This document shows positions 1 through 11,572 of a stretch of DNA of 64,000 nucleotides, in pieces (position 1 is the stretch's first letter; every line of letters begins with the position of its first letter). Source of the DNA: Helianthus annuus (taxonomy: Eukaryota; Streptophyta; Magnoliopsida; Asterales; Asteraceae); contig NC_035436.2 of the NCBI RefSeq assembly GCF_002127325.2, positions 87,910,960-87,974,959 on the forward strand, read 5' to 3'. The notes beneath the pieces are model-generated. The model had not been told where the DNA came from. It searched no databases and saw nothing but the letters and a program-made list of their open reading frames with translations. The translations under genes and the position numbers were made by a program.

Positions 1-452
1 CCAACACTCATTTGGTTTACAAGACCTCATTCTACCCGATCTTCCGATTTAGGTGTCGATTCCCTATCATAGTATTTGTTACCCTAGGAATTGCTTCAAC
101 ACTTGAACTCTTGGACTTTTGAGCTTTGCTATACCTTTTGAACCGGGACTATACGCAACCCCAGGCGAGTACATAGTTCCCCTCTTTTACTGTTTTCAAA
201 TGTTTTGGGGTGATTCATATGTGCAATCGATCTGTTTTCATAATGTATGGCATATATGTGATTCACTAAGTGCTTTTATGTGTATTATTCCGATTATGCA
301 AATGTTATGTTTTATCCTTAAGTGATCTACCTATCTTCATAGTTAGATTCATGTAGGATATATGAAGTACAGTCTTAGATCTTCCTATCTTCATAGTGAG
401 ATTTTTAAGAAGTACTTTGCAAACTCAATGGTTGGTTTTTGTATAGATTGTT

Positions 453-570
453 GGTGATTTAGATAACAAAACTAGATAATACAATAAGCACATGGTGGAT
501 ACGCCACTGGTACTTCCTATATATAAGTGTGCTTATTGTATTACCTTTCGTGGCGTTATCCCAAATCACC
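453..570 (+). other. Conserved LTR hairpin, copy 1
   Basis: Nested complementary arms: GGTGATTT (453-460) with AAATCACC (563-570); GATAAC with GTTATC; and the inner ATAATACAATAAGCAC (476-491) with GTGCTTATTGTATTAC (529-544), 15 of 16 paired. The enclosed segment is almost identical in all four copies in this window (TGGTGGATACGCC, then TACTTCCTATATATAAGTG). It can fold further as GGTG-GATA-CGCC and ACTT...AAGT. The pairing is seen directly; that it acts as RNA is inference. Confidence 0.75.
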
Positions 571-599
571 ATTAGGATTTAGGATTTTTTTTATTCAAT

Positions 600-1000
600 A
601 ATTCAATATGTCAGGAACCCAGGATCCCTATAGTATCTATCTATCTATCTTCATAGTTAGACTTATATGGGATGTTTAGAGTACTAATATTGGAATCCAT
701 GTTTGGATCCATTGTGTACTTTAATGCATGTTAGATAATTCAATATGATAAGAACCCAGGATCCCTGTAGTATCTATCTATCTTCATAGTTAGACTTATA
801 TGGGATGTTTAGAGTACTAATATTGGAGTCCATGTTTGGATCCATTGTGTACTTTAATGCATGTTAGATTAAACAATGTGACAGAACCCAAATCCTTATA
901 GCATCTATCTATCTTCATAGGTTGATTCTTGTAGGATGTTTAAAGTACCGATACTGGAGTCCTTGATTGGATTCATTGTGTGCTTTAATGCGTGTTCACA
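600..1000 (+). repeat. Tandem repeat, about 135 bp x 3, inside LTR
   Basis: Three consecutive units start at 600, 737 and about 870. Each runs from an 'aattcaatatg' or 'taaacaatgtg' start through 'gaacccaggatcc', a ctat microsatellite, 'cttcatagttaga' and a 'ttgtgtactttaatgc' end. Units 1 and 2 are nearly identical; unit 3 is more diverged. The array lies between the two hairpins of the LTR. No coding potential is seen. Confidence 0.85.
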
Positions 1001-1041
1001 AGTTGGTACAAGTTGGTTGGTTTATGTGTTATGTGGTAGTT

Positions 1042-1156
1042 GTGATTTAAATAACGAAACGGGTATAATAAAATAAGAACATGGTGGATACGCCGCTAGT
1101 ACTTCCTATATATAAGTGTTCTTATTTTATTATTCTTGTAGTGTTATCTGGATCAC
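1042..1156 (+). other. Conserved LTR hairpin, copy 2
   Basis: Second hairpin of the same LTR. The outer GTGATTT pairs with GGATCAC (two G-T pairs), ATAAC with GTTAT, and the inner TATAATAAAATAAGAAC (1064-1080) with GTTCTTATTTTATTATT (1118-1134), 16 of 17 paired. The stem sequence differs from copy 1 on both sides while the loop is conserved. It ends about 620 bp before the LTR end, similar to the spacing in the 43.4-kb element. Confidence 0.75.
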
Positions 1157-1776
1157 TTTAGGATTTTGTGTACAATTGTTTCAATGTTCATTGGCAAAAT
1201 CTTTTGTAGAATCTCCCATACTTTTATGTGTTACATTCTTGGAAAGATATCTGAAGTATTATCATGACTCATTGATTTGATTTATATAATACTTATATAA
1301 GTTTTGATTTATTTCAAAACAGTTATTATTAATCCTTGATTGGATTCCTAATAACACATTCACAAGTTTTCATGATGGTTTAAATCGGGATTTCAATATA
1401 AAACATAAAATGACTTAGTAAATATCATAATGCCATATACAAACCTATTTTTGTCACAAGTTTTCGCAATTAAGATTTTAATACCAAATGTTTTTGCCAT
1501 TTATTTGGCCAATAAAACCTATGTATTCACCGACATTTTTATACTGACTGTTTTCGCATATGTTTCAGGATTTTCGACTATTCAAGCATGCAACACATAG
1601 GACTGCATACGGGCCTTAGACTTCTAAAACAAAAGAACAATTACATGTATTCTTTGTTTGTAAAACAATGTTAATGATAATGAAACAATTTAGTACCAGT
1701 AGTTGTCAGCAATTTGTAACGTGACTCCCCGATATTTCCGTCGTGTGTTGTTATATTACGCGATTGGGGTGTTACA

Positions 1777-2560
1777 CACACAAGTAAATAACATGTCTAC
1801 CACGGTCTGTATCGTTCATTCACTCTGGCCGTCCATCTGAGGGTGAAATGCAGTACTAAGGTTCAACCGTGACTCAAACGCCTTCTGAGACGTCTACCAT
1901 ATCCTCGGCACAAAACGACCATCTCGGTCGGATAAGATAGAAACAGAAACTCCATAACGTGCCACAATCTTTCTAAGATAAATCCTTGCTAATTTCTTTG
2001 TGCTGCCTTCCTCACTGATCGGTAGGAAATGTGCAGACTTGGTGAGTTGATCAATAATCACCCAAATCATATCGTGACCTCTTTGGGTTCTTGGCAGCTT
2101 TGTAATGAAGTCCATTGAGATTTGTTCCCACTTCCACACAGGAATCTCAAGTTATTGGAGCAGCCCTGACGGTTTCTAGTATTTTACCTTAACTTTGGCA
2201 CAAGTAAGACAGTTACCCACATATGTAGCAGTATCGGCTTTGATCCTGGGCTGCCAATAAAAGTCTTGGGATATCCTGTCGGATCCAGGATGGGTCGAGT
2301 ACCTTGACCTATGAGCCTTGTCCAAAATAAGCATACGTAAATTGCCGCGAAGCGGAATCCAAAGTCGTTCCATGAAGTATAGTGTTCCACCTTCCTTGGA
2401 CAACGACTGCGCTCCCATACCACGTAATGCTTCAGCTCGTAGGTTCTCTGGTTTGAGCACCTCTTGCTCAGCTTCATGATTCCGAGTAGCGGGGTTCGTC
2501 TGTATGGTCATCTCTAAGGCTCGCACCCTTAGAGGCTTTGTGCGTTCCTTGCGGCTCAAG
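1777..2560 (-). pseudogene. Gypsy integrase relic
   Basis: The zinc-binding HHCC region is readable at about 2190-2330 (H-x3-H, then CLTCAK) and the catalytic core at 1815-2139. The core keeps all three acidic positions: Asp in SMDFI, Asp in SDRDGRF, and Glu in DGQSE. The frame is broken by a TAG at 1894-1896, where relatives have Gln, and a TGA at 1816-1818, where relatives have Arg. The C-terminal end, where a chromodomain would sit in this group, is lost where the plus-strand LTR begins at 1776. Non-functional. Confidence 0.85.
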
Positions 2561-3600
2561 GCGTCTGCTACAACGCTTGCTTTGTCCAGGTGATACTTAA
2601 TATCACAATCATAACCATTCAGTAGCTCAATCCATCTTCGTTATCTCATGTTTAAATCATTCTGATCAAAGATGTGCTGCAACCCTTGTGATCAGTAAAG
2701 ATCGTGCAGCGTTTTCCATACAAGTAATGATGCCAAATCTTCAACGCGCAAATCCAGTGGTACCGTTGGGTAAAGACAAGATAGGTACCGTCTAGGTTAG
2801 GGTTGTTAGCGGTTGAGCAATCCTTGTAAGGTTTTCTATGAATCGTCTGATATAGCCTACAATCCCCAGAAATTGTCATTTCTTAGTTGTGTCTTTGGGA
2901 CTCCTTAGTTCTTGATTGCAGGGTTGACATGAATCCCATTCTTATTCACCATGCGACCTAAGAATTTTTGCCTCGCGAATCCAAAATTCGCAGTTCGACA
3001 TCTTAGCACATAACTGTTCTTTCTCCAAGAGTTCCATGATAAATCGCAGATGTTGCTCGTGTTCTTCCTTGGTCTTCGAGTAAATAAGGATGTCGTCAAT
3101 GAATATAATCACCAACTTATCCAGATACGGCTTACACACCCGATTCATGAGATCCATGAATACTGCCGGTGTGTTTGTTAAGCCTAACGATATAACAAGG
3201 AACTCGTACTGTCCATAGCGAGTTCTAAAGGCCGTTTTAAGGATACTTTCTTCTTATTTACGCAGTTGATGATACCCTGACCTCAAGTCGATCTTCGAGT
3301 AGTAGCTAGAGCCTTGTAATTGGTCAAATGAGCCATCAATCCTAGGCAAAGGATACCGATTCTGGATGGTTAACTCATTAAATTCCTTGAAGTCGTTGCA
3401 CAAACGGAAACTACCATCTTTCTTCTTAACGAATAGCGTTGGAGCTCCCCAAGGCGAGAAGCTTGGTCTGATGAATCCTTTGTTCTAGTAGTTCTTGTAG
3501 TTGAGTCGTTAGTTCTTGCATCTCGAACGAAGCTATTCGGTAAGGTGCCTTCGCCACTGGTGCCGCTCCTGGCACTAGGTTTATCCTAAACTCCACTCGT
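2561..3600 (-). pseudogene. Gypsy reverse transcriptase-RNase H relic
   Basis: The RT palm motif FIDDILIYS is readable at about 3075-3105, followed by the usual downstream segment with EEHEQHL and the cysteine of SNCEFW. RNase H fragments with IFTDH follow at about 2660-2720. The coding is spread over all three minus-strand frames, so several small indels have occurred. The N-terminal RT half (3160-3600) is recognisable only in pieces. Non-functional. Confidence 0.8.
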
Positions 3601-4145
3601 CACTGTGGAGGTAACCCAGGCAAGACTTCGGGAAAAACTTCCGGAATTCTCTTCACGACGAGGATGTCTCCTAGCTCCAACTCCTTGGTCTCCTTATCGA
3701 CAATATAAACAATGAAGGCTACGCAACCCTTATTCGGAGGCATTTCTGTGTCCCTATGACCAATGTGGGATGTCGCAATCCACCGCCTTACGGAGCCCAG
3801 CGTCCTCGCATCAATTGCATGAAGGTCGTCGACTAAGTGTTTCATCATTTGCAAGAGGGATGCGAATGATTTTCTCATGACAAACAACTTCGGCTCCGTC
3901 TTTGGATATCCAATCCATGCTGACTACAACATCATGACTTCCCAAGTCAGCAGGTAATAGAAGGTTCCCGCTCTCTAAGTTCCAAAATACAATCCTTAAT
4001 CACCTCATTTACTTTAACTAACCTTCCATTTGCCGATTCTAAAGAACATGGGACGTCTATCCTACTTGAAACTAAGCCAAGTAGGTTCTTAAGTTCTAAG
4101 GATACAAGGTTAAAGTCGGCGCCAGTGTTAATCAAAATGAATGCA
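3600..4145 (-). pseudogene. Gypsy aspartic protease relic and linker
   Basis: The retropepsin active-site region reads INTGADFNLVS near 4095-4135, where functional members have D-T/S-G-A; the catalytic Asp is replaced by Asn, so this copy would be inactive even if expressed. Downstream (3600-3887) is the linker into RT, ending VFPEVLPGLPP, a segment typical of plant gypsy polyproteins just before RT. Confidence 0.75.
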
Positions 4146-4199
4146 TAGAGTTAGTTAGTAGGGAACGTACCCATAATCGCATTTGGATACTGGCGTGCT

Positions 4200-5346
4200 T
4201 CACGAGCTCCGATCGTGAAGACTCTTCCTCGCTTGGTTCTTCCTAGGGCAATCTTTCCTAAAGTGCCCCACGTCGCCACAGTTGAAGCAACCTGAAACTC
4301 TACCATTATCGTTTCCGTCTTGGTTGCAGTCATCATTTCCTCCTTGTTTGGGATATTTCGCCCAACAGGCATCCTTGCTGTGTCCTTCTTTTCCACACAT
4401 GTCGCACTTAGGCCTTAGACATCGACCTTCATGGTGAAACTTGCATTCGTCACATCTCGGCTTAGTCCCCAAATAAACCTTACCACCGGCCTTATTAGTG
4501 GCTCCATAAGCTTTCATGCCACGAGGCGGGTTTACTTCCCTTTGTTTTTTGCATTAGAGTTGTCATAACTGACTTGGATGCATTTCCTCAGGTTCGAAAA
4601 CTTTCTTTTATTGTCGCCCAATGACTCCACATGAGTCTCTTTCTTGTTTATCTCAGATCCCGAAAACTTTCCCATACGAAGAGCTTCTTCAGTAAGCGTA
4701 ACACTCAAATCGATAGCCTCCATGATGGTTGGAGGCTTTGTGGCAGTAACCATGCTTAGGATTTGAGGCGCAAGTCCCCAAATGAACCGCTCGATTCTCT
4801 TGAATTCCGACTCGACAAGATAGGGAACGACCCTTGATAAATCATGGAAGCACTGGATATACTCGGCTATTCTCGGACCATCCATCTTTAAGTTCCAGAA
4901 TTTCGTTTCCAATTTCTGAATCTCTGCTCGAGAACAATACTTTTTGCGCATTAACTCCTTCAGTTCATCCCACGTTAATGCATATGCACCAGCTTCACCC
5001 AATGTCTGCACCTGGAGGTTCCACCACGAGAGCACTCCATTAAGAAACAGCCCAGAAATATATGTAACCCTTTGTTCCGGAGCACATTTGCTCATTCTCA
5101 ATACGAAGTCCGTTTTCTCCACCCAGCGTACGAAGGTGACAGCACCCCAGTGCCATCGAAATTTAGGGGCTTGTAGTCGAAGAATTGTTTGTAGGTACAG
5201 CCGATTGGGGGTTTATCCCCAGAGGTACCACCGCTATGATCGGAGCGGAGGGCCTCGTGCTAAGCGATGGCTTGTGAGATACGCTCTTGTAGGTCGGCTT
5301 CTGTCCCTGGTAACGTATTAGTGTCTGTGTCACGTCTGGGCGGCAT
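4200..5346 (-). pseudogene. Gypsy gag relic with CCHC knuckles
   Basis: The likely start is the ATG at 5346-5344 (MPPRRD), as in the related gag at 47418. A TAG at 5262-5260 stands where Gln is expected, and a frameshift near 5130 separates the N-terminus from the main gag frame (5122-4532). That frame carries the Retrotrans_gag region with the LSWWN block. Two CCHC knuckles follow in another frame: CDMCGKEGHSKDAC and CFNCGDVGHFRKDC (4200-4517). The domain order is normal for plant Ty3/gypsy. Non-functional. Confidence 0.85.
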
Positions 5347-6873
5347 TTTCTTCTGGCAAAAAGGTATGGGGTAGGTTAGACAACATTCAATAATTGTCTA
5401 TGAGGTATATATCACCACAAGCAAACATGTAATCACCTAACATCACATGCATATATAATCAACAATGTATAAGTTTGAAAACAACCACTGAGCTTTCATA
5501 TACACTTGACAACTTAACTTATTGTTTTTATCAGAGGAAAACAAAATGAACTCGAGGTTACATCACCTCGGTCATACAAGTTCCATAATATGAAAGTAGT
5601 AGTTATTTTCCTTCTACATTGGTCTCCTTAGGTCTTTAGTTTCACAAAGACGGGTATACTTCCCAAGAGATGGGGGTTGTGCATTTCTACCACATATAGG
5701 GGTGATAGAGAGTGTAAATTTACTAAATCTTTCCCGAGTGTTAGCCATCTTCACTTGCTTAGATATCAGTTCCCAAACGACTCGTATACGGGTAGAAGTG
5801 TCACACACGAAGTAGGCAGAGACAGATTTCCTACTTTGTAGAGCGCTATAGCAACTATCTAGGTATTGTTCTATTAGATGAAGGTGTGAACCCTTAGAAA
5901 TTTTTGGATGGGTGGTGATCATTGGCTTGACCCGCAGAGTCCACCAGGATTTTCATGCACTATAAGTCGTTATTACGTGGGCCCCCGTAATAATAAATTG
6001 TCTTACATGGTCACCCTAGTTTTCCCTCGTTCAAAGTAGATGGTCAACCAGGGAGGGGACACTACTGTCCTTATACCTTCGACATGGAAAGGACCATCGT
6101 GGTGGTCCACGCGCTATCATTCGTTATCGTTACGCGCGACTAGACATAATGCTTAGACGTAATAGGAATAAGGAGAATTCCTAGTAGTTGGAGGGGCACC
6201 TTCAAGATGAGTACCTCATCTTCCTTGTCTGGACAAGAGTGTCGTCAATCTTGCTTCGCAAAAGCCACAGGGACCTCGTCTCACTTATAAGGGTGTTGTC
6301 CAAGATTGCCTCCTCCGCCTCGCCGTCACTACCGTAGTCAGGCACCTTCGCATTCGGGAGGGAAGAACAGCCATCTTCTACGTAAACAAACTCAGATTCT
6401 CGTTTGGTAATCACTCCAGCCATGAGCTTCGCAACAAACGCGAGGTCGATAGTCTCATCGTGCGAGTCAAGAACAATAATAGGATTCGAAGTCGAAGGTG
6501 TCTCGTTCACGTCAATAATTATTTCGTACACTTATACGCATATATATTAATGAATAAATATGTTACTAAGTATAAACAGGAAAATAGATGCATCATGTCA
6601 CATATAACTCTCGTTTGTCCTTTTGGGGGGGGGGGGTCATTTTGTCTTTGGCAAGTCTATCTCACGTAGACTATACCTCAATTGGCACTTTAATTTAGGG
6701 TATTCTCCTCCCTACTAATGTCCTTGCCTTGTCTTTTCTTTGAAAAATGTTTGACTCATGGATCTTGGCTCTTTCGTAAATGCAATGAAAAACCTTTTTG
6801 TAAAAAAGTTTTCATGAGAGAATCCTAGTGATTGTAGTCTAGACTCGAGAAGGGATCCTAGTTCACTACAATC
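5347..6873 (-). other. Long leader of minus-strand gypsy element
   Basis: About 1.5 kb between the primer-binding site and gag. It is mostly featureless, with a G-run at 6626-6636. It contains one unexplained open frame (6202-6531) and a shorter one at 5614-5922, neither recognised. No pol or LTR sequence is seen in it. Confidence 0.5.
6202..6531 (-). CDS. Hypothetical acidic ORF in gypsy leader
   Basis: A 109-codon frame, not recognised. The product is acidic and hydrophilic, rich in Asp and Glu (for example DGEAEEAILD), with no signal peptide, membrane segment or zinc motif. It lies between the primer-binding site and gag, where this group does not normally encode a protein. It could be captured host sequence or a chance frame; nothing in the sequence shows it is expressed. 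Confidence 0.2.
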   Translation of the reverse strand: MYEIIIDVNETPSTSNPIIVLDSHDETIDLAFVAKLMAGVITKRESEFVYVEDGCSSLPNAKVPDYGSDGEAEEAILDNTLISETRSLWLLRSKIDDTLVQTRKMRYSS

Positions 6874-6891
6874 GAAGCTCTAATGCCAAAC
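6874..6891 (-). promoter_or_regulatory. Primer-binding site of minus-strand gypsy element
   Basis: On the minus strand the bases next to the LTR end read TTTGGCATTAGAGCTTC. This matches the initiator-Met-tRNA type TGGTATCAGAGC with two substitutions, as expected for a decayed element. It fixes the LTR boundary at 6892 and the element's orientation. Confidence 0.75.
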
Positions 6892-7350
6892 TGTCACACC
6901 CTGACTTTTGCCGAAGCATATGCGTGTGACTTGATCAGTTCTCATTGCATTCGATTATAATAAACAACTATATGATCAAAATGATGTTCATCCATTCATA
7001 AAGTTCAAAATATTACAAAAACCAGTCATTTAAGTTTCAAACATCACAACCTCTGATTAAGTTACAAACCAACAAAGTGGATGACATCTAAACTTGAAAT
7101 TTACATCTCGAAACAACACCAGCGCCCAAGATCTGACTTGTTTCCTGAAATACATTTAATTTTAAAAACATCAACAAAAGTTGAGCGAGTTCATGCGTTT
7201 TGTATGAGTACTGATAAACTTGTAAACATTTGAGAAACTCCTTTGAAAACAGGTATGAAAAGTGTTTATGAACAGATCGATTAATCTTTTGCAAGGACAT
7301 TAATGTATGTGAAGACATAGGGAGTACTCATTCCAAGTAGACTATTATTA

Positions 7351-7504
7351 GTGTCGAATCCCCTCGACTGTGTCGAATCCCCTCGACTGTGTCGAATCCC
7401 CCTAGACTGTGTCAAATCACCTTGACTGTGTCAAATCCCCTTGACTGTATCAAATCACCTTGTCTGTGTCAAATCCCCTTGACCATTGTCGAATCACCTT
7501 GACT
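7351..7504. repeat. 19-bp minisatellite, about 8 units
   Basis: Units begin at 7351, 7370, 7389, 7409, 7428, 7447, 7466 and about 7485. They follow the pattern GTGTCRAATCMCCTYGACT, with single-base variation and one extra base in unit 3. It lies inside the gypsy LTR. Confidence 0.9.
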
Positions 7505-8625
7505 GGGACACTAAAGCACTCTAAGTGGTTACACAAGGACCATGAGTGGGGCTCGGCCGTACCCGTTAGATCTAACCTTTGTCCATGTTTCTTATGAGAG
7601 TTATTGGCATTTCAGTTTCAGCCTATGCTCACATGATCTAATAGTTCATTTCATAGCCAAATCATACCATTAAAACATATGTAACATGTATTTCACCCCC
7701 AAGAGTTATAAATCCGAAAACAGTTAAGAGAAAAGGGGGACATGAACTCACAAGTTTGTGTCCTGCTATCTCGTATGCTCAAAGGTCCTTCTATGAGTCG
7801 TACAACTATCTACACACGTGCCATGTTTTATTAGACGTTCAGGTCGTGTAACGACTCTTTGTCTTAGTTGTTCATTAAGACTTATTTTGGAAGTCTTGGT
7901 ATACTTTGAGTTACATCTTTGATGTATATTATATAATTTCAAAGTATATAATTATTAGTTAAAATAATAATATTTTAACTTAAATTATATTCATCTATTT
8001 ATTTGGAATATTGTCAAAATAATATATGTTTGCCTTAGTTCGTTTTGTAATTCTTTTCATGAATATTTCCCAAGTATGGGTATAATTATACTTGTGTATT
8101 TTGCCAAGTATTTGTGGTGTATTCCGGTATGTATTTGTACGTACGAGAATACGTATTTTCTTATACTCGTTAAGTATTCCTATACTTAATTTTGTATTAA
8201 ATTTTCCGGAATATTATTTTTAATCAAATAAAATCACCACTTTATATTCTTAAAATGTATGTATTTTAAGAAAACTTTTATAGAAAATTATCTATTAATC
8301 TTTCTTGGCAAAAATAATCCTACTTTCGTATAAACCTCAAAAATTAATATATTTTCAAGATTAACTTACAAAATATTCATAATTTCATTTTTCACCCAAA
8401 ATAATATATTCTCAATATGTTTAAGAAAATATATATTTTCTTCATAAATAGTGTATCTTCTAATTGTTCAAGAAAATATTTATATCTTTCTCCCCTCAAA
8501 AATAATATATTTTCTATTTGACAAAATATGATATATTTTGTAATACTTGTAAAAATCATATTTTCCGTTCTTTTGGTTTCCAAAATATCGTTTAACTCGT
8601 TTGGCGAAATATGAATTTAATTCCG

Positions 8626-8627
<2 letters not shown>

Positions 8628-8673
<46 letters not shown>
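8628..8673. repeat. TA dinucleotide microsatellite
   Basis: An uninterrupted run of about 23 AT/TA dinucleotides inside the gypsy LTR. Confidence 0.95.
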
Positions 8674-8676
<3 letters not shown>

Positions 8677-8756
8677 ATCCATATTTCTTGTTCAGCTTGT
8701 CCAATATTCGGATATAATTCATATATTTAATTTCTTGGAATTTTGGTATTATATTG

Positions 8757-9198
8757 TGTAAGTCCTGTTTAACCGGATCTTTCAATGATATCAAACCTAA
8801 TCTTGTGAGAGTGCGGAATCCAATCACAAGATGATTCAAGAAAATCGAAATACATAATCACCTTTAAACACTTGCACACGATACTATTACTTGAAAAGCA
8901 AAACCGTCTGGTACAAGTGTTCACAATCAAATCGAATTCTCTAGCTCTCTCTCTAGGAAATCTGTAACTCTCAAGATCCAACCCTAAAACAAGTTGTAAA
9001 CTTGTTTATATACATAGACAAGCCCACTTCACAACATGGGCTCCCCTTGGGCCTGCTTGGCCCACATGGCCTAAAGCTTGGCCCAAGTGACCTATAAAGG
9101 TCCACAACCTAATATAAACTAACCCGGTAAAGCCCAGTTCGTAACCATAACCCGTTGTGTTAATTTGATGCGTCAGTCTCACACTTTAGGGCCTAACA
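8757..9198 (-). repeat. TR-GAG LTR-a (3' LTR)
   Basis: 442 bp, bounded by TG...CA. It lacks a block of about 20 bp present in LTR-b and LTR-c (after 'gaaaatcgaaa'). A TATATAAA box reads on the minus strand at 9012-9005. Confidence 0.9.
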
Positions 9199-11572
9199 AT
9201 CTCCCCTAGACTGATGCCATCAAATTGTCTTCATAACTTGAATTCAGCAATGTCTTCAACGACATCTATGGTTGACGCTATGCTGCAGATGTTGTGGAAG
9301 TTCTTGACTTCTGAACTCTCAGCACTGGGTCTCTTTCTTCAGCTCTTGTGGTTAGTTTCATATCAGGATCTCGATCAGCTTTGCTTGAAAATCTTTGTCA
9401 AAAAGGATGTGAGAGGAGGATTCTCAACAGCTCTATTCTTTTTCAGTCTTTGTCTTTCAAGCAGGTTCACGGTACTTCTTCAAATGTACTTTCACTGTCA
9501 GATGGCATCTCGTATCCGGTTCTTCTGACTCAGGTACATCTTGTTGTTGTGCTGCTTCAGACTTCTTCAGCAACTAACAACATCTCCTTCTTCATCAACC
9601 CCTGTCCTTGATTGAAATCAAGTTCTGCACATGCTCACAAACTCATAAGCAAACATTTCTTATGCAACAGGGAGAGTACCACATGAACACTAGGTACATG
9701 AAATTTCACAATTTAAATTCTTTTAACTTTTGATGACCAGTCAAATCTTCAAGAACGGTTACATTTTTTTAATTTAAAGAGAAACAAATAAACACACTAT
9801 TTTTGGATTTTTAGTTTTATAGAAAAACAAGACACTATTTTTGTATTTTTGAATTTTTGTATTTTTGAAATTTTAATTTTTAAGAACTAAAAACAAATAA
9901 AAACTCAAAATATAACCAACTACCAAAATATACAATTACAATTGCAATGGGATCAAAATTCGTTCTCAGGCAGACTAAGGAACACTTTTCAGTAAGAGCC
10001 TGATCAGACTGGTCTATGCGATTGCCAATATGTTTGTCCACTTAAACTTTAACGCTCAACTTTCAATTTTCAACTTCGTGGTATGCTTAAGGTAATATTA
10101 TACTATTATACCCGTGTGTCCCATTCCAAGGCATACCCCCGCGATCAAGGTAAGCACAACGATTCATCCTAACAGGTGAGTATGCTGATGTCATCCTTTA
10201 AGATATCCTAACTGTGTCTAGGTCTGCATATAATCTGTTTTATCATGTTTTGATTTCTTAACAATGAACACCCAAATAAATACTAATCAAATCCTAGAAA
10301 TATAAACAGCACACTCTATCATGCAAGTATCTTCCCTACCACATATTTCACAAGTCCAATCCAGATTTCTGAAATCTTAACTGGGAATAGATTGAGAAGA
10401 GAACAGAATAGATCTTTTGCAGAGATGGTATAATATACAGATCAAATGAGTTTTTCTCAATTTGAAATAGGTTTCTTGGGTTTCTTTTGGGCACTAGAGG
10501 GCCTCTTTCGGGTGTATTAGATCTATAGCGCGACAACGTACAGCTAGGTCAGCATGTATCTGGATGCAGCAGAAGTTGTCGTTGCCTAGCACCTCCAGGT
10601 CAGCATATATCTGGATGCAGCAGAGGAGGTACACGACTTTTTTCAGAGAAGATTTCAGAATCAGATCAAAATTGTGTGTATCGGGACAACATACAGACAT
10701 TCAAATAGAAATGAGCTAATTCCAAGTGACTTTCTTTCCTGGGGTCATGTACAATTTTAGTTCTAAGCAGAAGAACAACCAAGATATCCCCGGATGATTC
10801 AACAATATAAAGACCCGAAACCTCAGATGTTGGCTATCTATCAACGCAAGATTTAAGACCATAAAATCATACGCCGTTGGTATGTTACCCACATGGTACA
10901 TAGTTCGTTATGTTTATATCACTTAGTATCTTTTATCATGTTGAGCGTCAAGCCTATCGACATATCGCAGTATATCCTAGTCTTTTCAGCTAAGACACCT
11001 TACATGTGTTAGTCAAACCCTTTAACACGAACATTTATTTCACTTCCCATATCATGCAATTTATCTTTTTGGCTTTTTCATTTTTCTAATGTTTTTGTGT
11101 TTTTCTCATTTTCTCCCCCTAAAGCAATACATATATACAGCAAACTCTTTTTGTATTTTTCTTTTCTGAGTTTTCTCCCCCTAAACTCTATATCTATCTA
11201 TATGTTCCTCTCCCCCCCTAAATTTGTGCATAAATCTTGTATTTTTGCGCAAATTTACCATTTACTAGAGAAAGGACATTTTATATACAAAATAATGAAC
11301 TAAGAAAGAGAGAAAATATTTTTGTTTAACCGTTCTACCATCAGATTGAAGACTAATCAAAATCATATCAAAGTACTGAATTTAAACGGTACCTTTTGCT
11401 GATCTTATCTTACTTCTCTTATCTCCTCCAAAGGAAACATATCATCTTGAAAAAAAATTTGAACTTTTTGCAACAGTGAAATTTTACCCGTTTTTATCTC
11501 TAGAACAACCACTATCAACATTCCAGAGATTATCAACAGCTCATCCTTAGTTGTTCCTGAAAAGTAAGGAGA
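9199..11572 (-). other. TR-GAG copy A, 3' non-coding region
   Basis: About 2.4 kb between the gag stop and the 3' LTR, with no credible coding. The polypurine tract next to the LTR reads AGGGGAGAT on the minus strand (9199-9208). Just after the gag stop is a broken protease scrap with the VDSGCSR signature (about 11500-11525), after which pol is missing. Several ctccccct tracts (11113, 11175, 11210) resemble extra polypurine tracts. Blocks at 10159-10200 and 10807-10915 match the 3' region of the SIRE copia element. A direct repeat of about 30 bp containing TATCTGGATGCAGCAGA occurs at 10555-10625. Confidence 0.7.

Larger units (their letters stand above)
1..1776 (+). mobile_element. Ty3/gypsy LTR, 3' part (5' end outside window)
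   Basis: Plus-strand LTR sequence ending in GGGGTGTTACA at 1776. It shares blocks with the gypsy LTR at 43417-46784: the motif around the 'gagtaca...cccctcttttactg' block (about 165-215), the hairpin loop near 493-528, and the end block 'ctccccga..tttccg' followed by a GGGGTGT end. Immediately downstream the sequence becomes integrase coding on the minus strand, so this LTR sits inside an older gypsy pol. Whether it is a solo LTR or the 3' LTR of a full element cannot be told, because its left end is outside the window. The LTR has two copies of the conserved hairpin and a 135-bp tandem repeat between them. Confidence 0.85.
6892..8756 (-). repeat. 5' LTR of minus-strand gypsy element, inner part
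   Basis: Starts TGTCACACCC at 6892 on the plus strand, next to the primer-binding site, and runs to the copia insertion at 8757. It continues at 22587, so the whole LTR was about 4.1 kb. It contains a 19-bp minisatellite and a TA microsatellite. No genes. Confidence 0.75.

Noticed and set aside
453..1156. Hammerhead ribozyme or retrozyme as explanation for the LTR hairpin
   Set aside because: The CUGAUGA and GAAA core elements are not present; the structure does not match a ribozyme I know.
9214..9611. Plus-strand frames next to LTR-a (and copies at 16260-16577)
   Set aside because: Opposite to the element's orientation, in the 3' non-coding region; Leu/Phe-rich without a domain.
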